Assembly: GCA_964458805.1 (NCBI GenBank)
Contig: CAYWKH010000065.1
Coordinates: forward strand, 1-12,139
Direction: 5' to 3'
DNA: 12,139 bases
Origin: JAAYLU01 sp964458805
GTDB taxonomy: Bacteria > Synergistota > Synergistia > Synergistales > Aminobacteriaceae
The position numbers were made by a program, and so were the translations under genes. Below the pieces are notes generated by a model. The model was not told the DNA's origin. It did no database searches and saw nothing but the letters and a program-made list of their open reading frames with translations. Shown in pieces: positions 5,580 to 12,139 of the stretch; position 1 is the stretch's first letter; every line of letters starts with the position of its first letter.

Positions 5580-7821
5580 GGGTCATCGTCGTCGAGGAAG
5601 ATTGGCCGGGTTTCCGCGTGCCGGGCGCCTCCACGGTGAATCTCGACGAGGCTGTCCTGCCGGCCCCGTCCACCAGCGACACGGTGTGAACACCCTTCTT
5701 CAGGTCCCAGAACATCACGGTCCTGTCCGTCTGCTTTCCGACGAATTCGCCGCCCACGAACCAGTAGACGGGCAGCTCGGCGCCCTCGGCCCTCAGGGCC
5801 GCCCTCTGCTCCCCTCCGAGCGGGGCGAGTATGTACTTCGCGCCCGGAAGGGGCGATACTATGGAGACCTCTCCCGCCCTGGCCACCGATACGGATCTTC
5901 TGGAGGCGAATTCCTCCAGCTCGACGGGCCAGACGATCCTGGCGACGCCGTCCCTCACGGCGTGCATCGAGCAGGGCTCCGGCGAGGAGACCCCCTCTAT
6001 GAAGTAGTCAAGCCTCCCGGTCGGGCACAGGGGAGAGATCGGCCTGCCCGACAGGGCGCACACGGTCCTGGTCGATACCAGGGGGGGCGGCTCGTACCAA
6101 CCCGCCGGCGGCAGCCCCCTCAAAATCTCCACTATGGCCGGGGCGGCAGCATGAGCCCCCACGAGCTCGGAGTGAGCCCTTCCCGAGGGGTCCCCCATCC
6201 ACACCACTACGGTGCTTTTCGGGGTGTAGGCAGCGGTCCAGGCGTCTCTGTAGCCGTAGGACGTCCCGGTCTTGAACGCGAACCACTCCGCCCCGTACTC
6301 GATGCGCTTGCCGTGCAGGGGCAGCAGTCTTCCAGTGTCCCTGAGGATGTCGGCCACCATGAACGCCGCCGCCTCGGACGCTATGCGCCTTTTCAGGCTG
6401 GGCTCGCTCTTCAGGAAGCGCGCGTTCTGCCTCGTCCCCAACCTCGAGAGCGCCCCGTACCCCTCCGCCATCTGAAGCACGCTCGTCTCGCACCCTCCGA
6501 GTATCAGCGAGTCACCGTAGTGATTCGCCCCGCCGGACAGAAAGAAGAAGCCCGCATTGCGCAGCAGGTCCAGAGTCGCTTCCGGCCCCACCATCCTCAG
6601 GACCCTCACGGCGGGCACGTTCAGCGAGTCTGACAGGGCGGTCCGAGCGGAGACCGGCCCTCTGTAGGTCAGGTCGAAGTTGCGCGGAGCCTGGCCGGAG
6701 AAGGCCAGCGGGGTGTCGGACAGCAGGGAGGAGGGTGTGAGCAGCCCCCTGTCGAAGGCCGCCAGGTAGACGAAGGGCTTGAGCGCCGAGCCCGGCGACC
6801 TCGGCCTCCTGGCGCAGTCCACCCAGCTAGCGTCCCTGTCGGATCCGTGGCGGGCGTTCCCTACGTAGGCCAGTATGTCGCCGGTTTCGTTCTCCATGAT
6901 TATCCCAGCCGCGGTGATCTCCTCCGGCAGGGTCCCCAGCGACGCCGAGAGGGTGCGCTCCAGCAGGTCCTGGAGGCGGAGGTCCAGCGTGGTCTCGGCC
7001 ATTCCCCCCTCTCTTTGTTCCCCCAGCGCGGCCGACGCGAAGTGAAAGGCCCTGGAGGGGAACGATCCTCGATTCCGGGGGACTCGCTCGGCGGTCGCGA
7101 GCCCGTACTGCTCGTCGGTTATAGCTCCGCGCCCGCGAAGCGACGCGAGGATCGAGTTGCGCCTGCCCTCCGCGGCCTCCGGATTTCTGTCGGGGCGGTA
7201 CAGGCTCGGCCCCTTGAGCATCCCCACCAGCAGCGCGGCCTCGCCCAGCGAGACCTCCTTGGCGCTCTTCGAGAAGTAGATCCTCGACGCGGCCTCGACC
7301 CCCCTTATATTGCCGCCGAAGGGGGCGCGGTTCAGGTACAGCTCCAGAATTCTGTCCTTGGACAGCCGCCGCTCCAGCTTAAGGGCCGCGGCGAACTCCA
7401 GCATCTTGGTCCTCAGGGTGCGGGCCCGGGGGAAGGAGAGGCGGATCAGCTGGCTCGTTATGGTCGACGCCCCGGAGACAACCCTGCCCGCTCGCAGGTT
7501 CTGCCACGAGGCGCGCAGCAGGGCGGCGAAGTCCACCCCCGCGTGCTCCGCGAAGCGCCGGTCCTCCACCTCGACGGCCACGAACGGCAGCCAGCGCCCC
7601 ATTCGGTCCAGCGGGACAGGGACGGACCACTCCGACTCCGAGGAGAGCGCGACGTAAAAGACCTCCCCCGTCCTGTCGGTCAGCACGGGGGAGGCGGGCC
7701 ACTCCAGGATCTCGTCAATCGGCAGCTCCAGCGACGAGATCCAGGCTGCGCCCCCCCCGACGACCAGCAGGATCGCGGTCAGCGACGCCAACAGGATCCG
7801 GCGGAGGGGGCTCTTTGACAT
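5563..7821 (-). CDS. pbpC: Penicillin-binding protein 1C (bifunctional peptidoglycan synthase)
   Basis: This 752-residue envelope enzyme has one N-terminal membrane anchor (about 8-29). The glycosyltransferase-51 domain has EDRRFAEHAG (E86 the likely catalytic residue), GASTITSQL (117-125) and NRAPFGGNIRGVEAAS (164-179). The transpeptidase domain has SALK (S345 nucleophile, K348), SLN (399-401) and KTGTS (517-521). A Cys-containing linker (CALSG...PLCP...PEPC) and a C-terminal BiPBP_C-like beta domain (about 652-731) are the marks of PBP1C rather than PBP1A. All catalytic residues of both activities are present. The ATG at 7821 begins 2 nt after the stop of the alpha-2-macroglobulin gene, without a clear ribosome-binding site, so translation is probably coupled. 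The linkage to that gene is known from many Gram-negative bacteria (yfhM-pbpC in E. coli). Confidence 0.95.
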   Translation of the reverse strand: MSKSPLRRILLASLTAILLVVGGGAAWISSLELPIDEILEWPASPVLTDRTGEVFYVALSSESEWSVPVPLDRMGRWLPFVAVEVEDRRFAEHAGVDFAALLRASWQNLRAGRVVSGASTITSQLIRLSFPRARTLRTKMLEFAAALKLERRLSKDRILELYLNRAPFGGNIRGVEAASRIYFSKSAKEVSLGEAALLVGMLKGPSLYRPDRNPEAAEGRRNSILASLRGRGAITDEQYGLATAERVPRNRGSFPSRAFHFASAALGEQREGGMAETTLDLRLQDLLERTLSASLGTLPEEITAAGIIMENETGDILAYVGNARHGSDRDASWVDCARRPRSPGSALKPFVYLAAFDRGLLTPSSLLSDTPLAFSGQAPRNFDLTYRGPVSARTALSDSLNVPAVRVLRMVGPEATLDLLRNAGFFFLSGGANHYGDSLILGGCETSVLQMAEGYGALSRLGTRQNARFLKSEPSLKRRIASEAAAFMVADILRDTGRLLPLHGKRIEYGAEWFAFKTGTSYGYRDAWTAAYTPKSTVVVWMGDPSGRAHSELVGAHAAAPAIVEILRGLPPAGWYEPPPLVSTRTVCALSGRPISPLCPTGRLDYFIEGVSSPEPCSMHAVRDGVARIVWPVELEEFASRRSVSVARAGEVSIVSPLPGAKYILAPLGGEQRAALRAEGAELPVYWFVGGEFVGKQTDRTVMFWDLKKGVHTVSLVDGAGRTASSRFTVEAPGTRKPGQSSSTTMTLTPAD

Positions 7822-7823
7822 GA

Positions 7824-10800
7824 TCAGTCGATCACTACTGTGCCGGGGGCGCCCAGGAAGGCGTTCTCAGGCTCGTACATGCCCTCGGCCGCAACCGGGG
7901 GAAGGGTGAACGTCCCCTTGGACACCGCGCGCAGTTGGTAGCTGTACTCGACCGGCTTGACCAGGTTGTCGATGAACAGAATGAGGCGGTCGTCGCGCAT
8001 CTCCGAACGAATGCCGGCGTACTGCCGCTCGTCTCCCTCGCCGGTCAGGCGCGGGTTCTCGATCTCCATGCCGCCCGGCAGCATACCGACCACCACCAAG
8101 TTGCGCATCCCGGAGGCCGGGGTTATCGTGAGGGTCGCGGTTATGCGGTCGCCCCTGGATACCGGGTCTCCCTCCTCGATCTCGGTCCCCTCGCGCGTGT
8201 ACCAGGCGCGCTCCACCTGTACTCCGTTGCTGAACGGCTCGGGCGCCTCGAGAGGCACCCCCGCCGACGTCCAGGCGAAGTAGGCCGTCCCCTCGCCTGC
8301 GAGCGAGAGGGTCAGGGGCCCCTTGGGAAGCCGGCCCAGGTCGAGGGCGATCTTTTCGCCGTCGGCGAAGCTAGCCAGGGTCATGCCGGACTCGTCCTTC
8401 AGCTCCGCGTTGAATGGCTTCCTGGCGCTGCGCGTCTTCTCCATCCACTTGCCAAGGGCCAGGATGGACACGGCGTTGTCCTGCGTGGTCCGCCAGGTTC
8501 CCTTGCGCGCCTCCTCCACGAGCTTGGTCGCCAGGTCGGCGGCGGTCGCGGACAGCGGGTCGACGTCGCTCCACATCAGCAGCTTGAGCGCGGTGCTTCT
8601 GGATGCGCTCTCGAAGGTGGAACTTCCTCTCTCCGGAGACGGGGAGGAGCCCAGCCCTTGCAGCGGCTTCGAGGTCTTGGAGACCAGGGCGCGCGCCCCG
8701 GCCAGGAATATCCTGCCCGACTCGAAGAGCGAGTCGGTCTGCTCCCCCAGGTGAGCCATCCATCCCAGGGGGGCTTCGCCGTTCAGAGCCAGTATGTAGC
8801 AGGCGTAAGCCTTGTTGGTCAGGTTCTCGTTGAACGCAAGTTTCGTGTCGTCCAGGGGAGCGAGCGGAAGCATGCTCCGGACGTTGGCCAGCGCCGCCTC
8901 CAGCATGTCGGCCGTGACGGGCGCGCCGCTCCGCCTGGCCTCCACAAGGAAGTGAGAGGCGTACAGGGAGCCCCAGGCGTAGGGCACGGACAGGCCGGGC
9001 CAGGCCGCGAAGCTCCCGTTGTAGAGCTGCATGGCGCCTATCTGGCGTATCTTGTACGCCAGCAGGGAGTCTCTCTCCTCCCTGTTGACCAGCGCAGGGT
9101 CCACCTCCGCCGCCAGGTCGCCGGTCGCAAAAAGCGGCCATGCGCCGGACACGGTCTGCTCAAGGCAGCCGTAAGGATACTGCAGCAGGAAGGAGGCCGC
9201 CCCGGCCAGGTCGAGCGACGGCAGGTCGGAGAGCATCAGCCGCCCCTCCTCCGTCCCCTGGAACCACTCCCTGGGTATGCTCACCGTCACGGGCGCGCCA
9301 TCGCGGACCACGCCCGAGCCCGACAGGGATACCCTCGGGAAGGCCGGACGCGACGGCAGGTCGAGCTCCTGGGAGAATGTCCCCCCCTCCCACTTGGTGG
9401 CTACTTTCAGGTCGGTGCGCCCCGCCTCCGGGCCCGCCCTGAAGGGCACGCTGAAAAGCGCCTCCCCTCCCGCGGCCAGCTCGACGGAGTACTCGCGGTC
9501 GCCCTCCACCGAGACCGGGCCGTCGTCCGCTATGCTGACCGTTACCTCCATGGGAGCATCCGCGGCCGAGAACACTTTGAGCGGGGCCTGGAAGACATCC
9601 CCCGGCGAGACAGCGCGCGGCAGCGACAGCTCCGTGGTGAAGTCCCGCGCTATCCTTACCCGGGCCTCACCCTTGCCGAACGAGTTGCCCGCCGAGGCTA
9701 CCGCCATTATGCGCCCCTTGCCGCTGAACTCCGGTACGTCGAAGACCGCCTCGAAGGCGCCCTTCTCATCAGTGGACACGCTCCCGAGGAAGATCGAGAG
9801 CATCCTGAAGCTGCGCGCCGAGACGGGCGACATGCCCGCCCTGAGCGCGCGCATCATGGCCTCGGTCGCGCCTCCACCGGCCTTCAGCAGCGGTGTCTCC
9901 CTGGACTCGAGGGGCAGAAGCTGGTCGTACAGGTCGTACAGGGAGATGCCCTGCGCGCGCCTCGCCATGAAGAAGGACCACGGGTCGGGCGTCGCGTAGC
10001 CGGTCAGGGAGAGTATGCCCTCGTCCACAAGGTAGACGACCACCTCGCCCTTCCTGGGCGCTCCCTCGCCGTCGGTAAGCGAGCCTCTAACGGTCAGCGG
10101 CTCGTCCGGCAGGGTTCGCTCCGGGCTGGACAGGGCCACGTCAAGGCGTTGTCTCCTGCGCTCGACCGGGATGGACAGAGTGCCGACCGCCCTGTGATTG
10201 CCCCACTCCTCGCCCTCGACCACCGGACGTATGACCGTGGCGGTCACGTAGGCGTTGGGGATCATGTCCCCGGTCACCGGTATGCCGAGCTTCACCTCGC
10301 CCCTGTCCAGCGACAGCACCTTGCGGAAAAGCTCCCGGTCGGTCTCCACTGTCACCAGCAGCCTCCCTTTGAAGGGGCTCTTGAGGGTCGCGACGGCCTT
10401 CTCGCCCGGCTCGTAGCTCCCCTTGTCCGCGGTGATCGTCACCCGGTCGAGCAGGGTGGACCCTCCCGCGCCGTCGCCGTAGGGGGTCCAGGCGTACAGG
10501 GAGGCCGACGCAGCGGCATCCGAGTCGTCGTCGGTCACCTTCACCACGTACTCCCCGTCGGTCTTCGGCGTGAAGGAGAACTCGCCCACCCCGCCGGAGA
10601 AGCTCACGCTCCCCTCCGCGAACGGGGCCAGCTCCCGCTGGTACTGCATCCTGGTCTGGTTCCCGACGCGCACGAGGTTGTAGTGGTTTCTGACGAGGAA
10701 CACCTCGGCCGTGGCCGATTCCAGGTCGGACGCCTTTCCATCCGGGGCGACGGCCGCCACCCGCACGGAGATCTCCCTGCCGGGCACTGTCTCCCCCTTC

Positions 10801-12139
10801 GGAATCTCGAGGCCAAGGTAGACGGGATAGGGGTGGAACGGAAGGTTGATGGACGCGGGAACCCAGCGCCCGCTCTCCTCCATGACCTTGACGAAGAACG
10901 TCAGCTCCATCGCCGCCGGGGGCAGCCACCCCTCCGGGACCGAGTAAGAGAGGGTTCCGCGACCCTCTTCGTCGAGCTTCCCGTCGCCCAGGTAGTCGGT
11001 CACGCTCTCGAACGACCTGTCCCTGTCGCCGAAGGTGAACGCGGTCCACCCCTCCGGCCTGAACGGCACGGAGTCGGCGCGGACCTCGACCTCGAAGGGC
11101 AGGTCCGCCGCCGGGGCCCCGAACAGGTATGACGAGGCGACCTCTATCTCGACCTCCCCTCCCGCCTCGAGGGCCGTAGAGTCGGCCGATGCCTTGACCT
11201 CAAGGCGCGGGGCCACGAAATCCTCTACAAAGAAACTCGTCCTGCCCATGGGGTCGTTCTCCGACCCTGGCAGTGCCACCACGGCGGTGTAGGAGCCTGT
11301 GGGGGAGGCCGGCGCCAGTTGCGTCGCGAACGTAGCCACGCCCTCCTCGGACAGAAGAGCCGTCCCGCGGGCGATCTCGCGCCCCAGGGAGGAGCGGACC
11401 ACGTAGACCACGGGGAACGGCTCCGGTGGAAGGAAGTCCTTGGTCCGCACCATGGCGGAGAAGTCCACTTTCTCTCCCGGCCGGAAGACGCCCCTGGGGG
11501 CGAACAGCAGGGCCTCGTAGCGGTCCGCCCTGCTCCTCCCGTCCACGTCGAATCCAGAGGTGGCCAGGATGTCCTCCTCTAGCTTGAGGAAGGACACGTC
11601 GTCGCCCTTCTCGACCGTCACTATGGCGGGCAGGAGCTGCGGGTCCCAGGCCTCCTCCCTTGAGTGTGTGAACAGGCCGTTCTCGTCGGTGCCGCCGCTC
11701 GCCAGGAGCTGGTTGTTCCTGGAGTAGACCCGCACCGTCGCCTCCTTGACCGGCTCGATCCCGAGGATCGAGTTGGCCCACACCGTGAGCCCCTTCCCCC
11801 ACACTCGCGCCACCATGCCTATGTCGGTGACCGCCACTAGCTGCTCGGCCTCGGCCCAGTACTCCCCCGACGACTCGGAGGCGGTCAGGAGGAAGACCCC
11901 CTTGGCCCCGCCCGCGAGCTCGCGCAGGTCTATCGCGCGCCGGACGGTCTCGTTCAGCTCGCCCTCCGGGCGGGCTGTGCGGCTGGCCACGTTGCGCGAC
12001 AGGTCCATCTGGGTGTTGTATCCGCTCATGGTCATGGACAGGGGGATGTTGTTCTCGTAGACCCTCCAAAGGTTGAGGGAGATCTCCTCTATGTTGACCG
12101 ACTCGATGGGGACACGCAGGTCCCCGGCGGGCGACAGGA
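7824..12139 (-). CDS. Bacterial alpha-2-macroglobulin family protein, 5' end outside window
   Basis: The frame stays open to the right edge. Translated residues beyond the internal ATG at 12035 (such as VNIEEISLNLWRVYENN) look like a macroglobulin domain, so the gene is cut by the edge. About 1437 C-terminal residues are visible; E. coli YfhM has 1653. Features in order are MG-type beta domains, a hallmark VYLVDEGILSL segment near visible residue 700, and a MARR...SLYDLYDQLLP stretch. The thioester motif CLEQ in YPYGCLEQT follows (Cys near visible residue 991, codons 9167-9156), then an alpha-helical thioester domain and the receptor-type C-terminal domain. The protein would sit at the cell envelope, trap attacking proteases and link to them covalently through the thioester. 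The lipoprotein signal expected at its N-terminus is outside the window. Its stop is 2 nt before pbpC. Confidence 0.93.
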   Translation of the reverse strand, partial: LSPAGDLRVPIESVNIEEISLNLWRVYENNIPLSMTMSGYNTQMDLSRNVASRTARPEGELNETVRRAIDLRELAGGAKGVFLLTASESSGEYWAEAEQLVAVTDIGMVARVWGKGLTVWANSILGIEPVKEATVRVYSRNNQLLASGGTDENGLFTHSREEAWDPQLLPAIVTVEKGDDVSFLKLEEDILATSGFDVDGRSRADRYEALLFAPRGVFRPGEKVDFSAMVRTKDFLPPEPFPVVYVVRSSLGREIARGTALLSEEGVATFATQLAPASPTGSYTAVVALPGSENDPMGRTSFFVEDFVAPRLEVKASADSTALEAGGEVEIEVASSYLFGAPAADLPFEVEVRADSVPFRPEGWTAFTFGDRDRSFESVTDYLGDGKLDEEGRGTLSYSVPEGWLPPAAMELTFFVKVMEESGRWVPASINLPFHPYPVYLGLEIPKGETVPGREISVRVAAVAPDGKASDLESATAEVFLVRNHYNLVRVGNQTRMQYQRELAPFAEGSVSFSGGVGEFSFTPKTDGEYVVKVTDDDSDAAASASLYAWTPYGDGAGGSTLLDRVTITADKGSYEPGEKAVATLKSPFKGRLLVTVETDRELFRKVLSLDRGEVKLGIPVTGDMIPNAYVTATVIRPVVEGEEWGNHRAVGTLSIPVERRRQRLDVALSSPERTLPDEPLTVRGSLTDGEGAPRKGEVVVYLVDEGILSLTGYATPDPWSFFMARRAQGISLYDLYDQLLPLESRETPLLKAGGGATEAMMRALRAGMSPVSARSFRMLSIFLGSVSTDEKGAFEAVFDVPEFSGKGRIMAVASAGNSFGKGEARVRIARDFTTELSLPRAVSPGDVFQAPLKVFSAADAPMEVTVSIADDGPVSVEGDREYSVELAAGGEALFSVPFRAGPEAGRTDLKVATKWEGGTFSQELDLPSRPAFPRVSLSGSGVVRDGAPVTVSIPREWFQGTEEGRLMLSDLPSLDLAGAASFLLQYPYGCLEQTVSGAWPLFATGDLAAEVDPALVNREERDSLLAYKIRQIGAMQLYNGSFAAWPGLSVPYAWGSLYASHFLVEARRSGAPVTADMLEAALANVRSMLPLAPLDDTKLAFNENLTNKAYACYILALNGEAPLGWMAHLGEQTDSLFESGRIFLAGARALVSKTSKPLQGLGSSPSPERGSSTFESASRSTALKLLMWSDVDPLSATAADLATKLVEEARKGTWRTTQDNAVSILALGKWMEKTRSARKPFNAELKDESGMTLASFADGEKIALDLGRLPKGPLTLSLAGEGTAYFAWTSAGVPLEAPEPFSNGVQVERAWYTREGTEIEEGDPVSRGDRITATLTITPASGMRNLVVVGMLPGGMEIENPRLTGEGDERQYAGIRSEMRDDRLILFIDNLVKPVEYSYQLRAVSKGTFTLPPVAAEGMYEPENAFLGAPGTVVID

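Noticed and set aside
7935..11132. A 1065-codon open frame on the plus strand inside the alpha-2-macroglobulin gene
   Set aside because: It is antisense to a gene with clear family motifs. Its product is rich in Arg, Gly, His and Gln without domains, as expected for the opposite strand of GC-rich coding DNA.

Overview
The window joins two kinds of DNA. Positions 1 to about 1320 are AT-rich and carry two genes that look like accessory cargo. From about 1320 to the end the sequence is strongly GC-rich, uses AGG/CGC arginine codons heavily, and carries tightly packed core-type genes. A high-GC, probably strictly anaerobic, diderm-type bacterium fits: there is a PBP1C plus bacterial alpha-2-macroglobulin pair, and two sulfur transferases with three-cysteine, iron-sulfur-type motifs. 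Synergistota is my best guess, but it is an inference from gene content and codon style, not a proof.

Layout. At 2-514 is the 3' part of a gene for a probable divergent GIY-YIG nuclease. At 595-1248 is a cytosolic von Willebrand A (MIDAS) protein with a ribosome-binding site buried in an inverted repeat. At about 1318-1413, on the minus strand, is a small structured RNA that I read as the signal recognition particle RNA (ffs). It contains the TCAGGTCCGGAAGG core and folds into a long rod. Its 3' end lies on the composition boundary, so the AT-rich block looks like an island inserted beside it. At 1468-1743 is a small protein of unknown function.

LarE (minus, 1774-2637) faces away from an operon of mnmA (2750-3832), xdhC (3832-4644) and a CbpA-type J-protein gene (4650-5579). 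LarE and MnmA are both PP-loop sulfur transferases with a CxxC plus distant C pattern, and XdhC is a family that handles molybdenum cofactor sulfuration. The block therefore has a sulfur-transfer and cofactor/tRNA-maturation theme. The predicted larE and mnmA promoters overlap.

The right part is a minus-strand envelope operon. A large alpha-2-macroglobulin family gene with an intact CLEQ thioester runs off the right edge (7824-12139). It is followed after 2 nt by pbpC (5563-7821), whose 3' end overlaps the convergent J-protein gene by 17 bp. In other bacteria this pair is thought to protect and repair the cell wall against attacking proteases.

No CRISPR array, tRNA, insertion sequence or obvious new multi-gene system was found. 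The most interesting points are the SRP RNA with an altered protein-binding loop, the island junction beside it, and the paired three-cysteine sulfur transferases.
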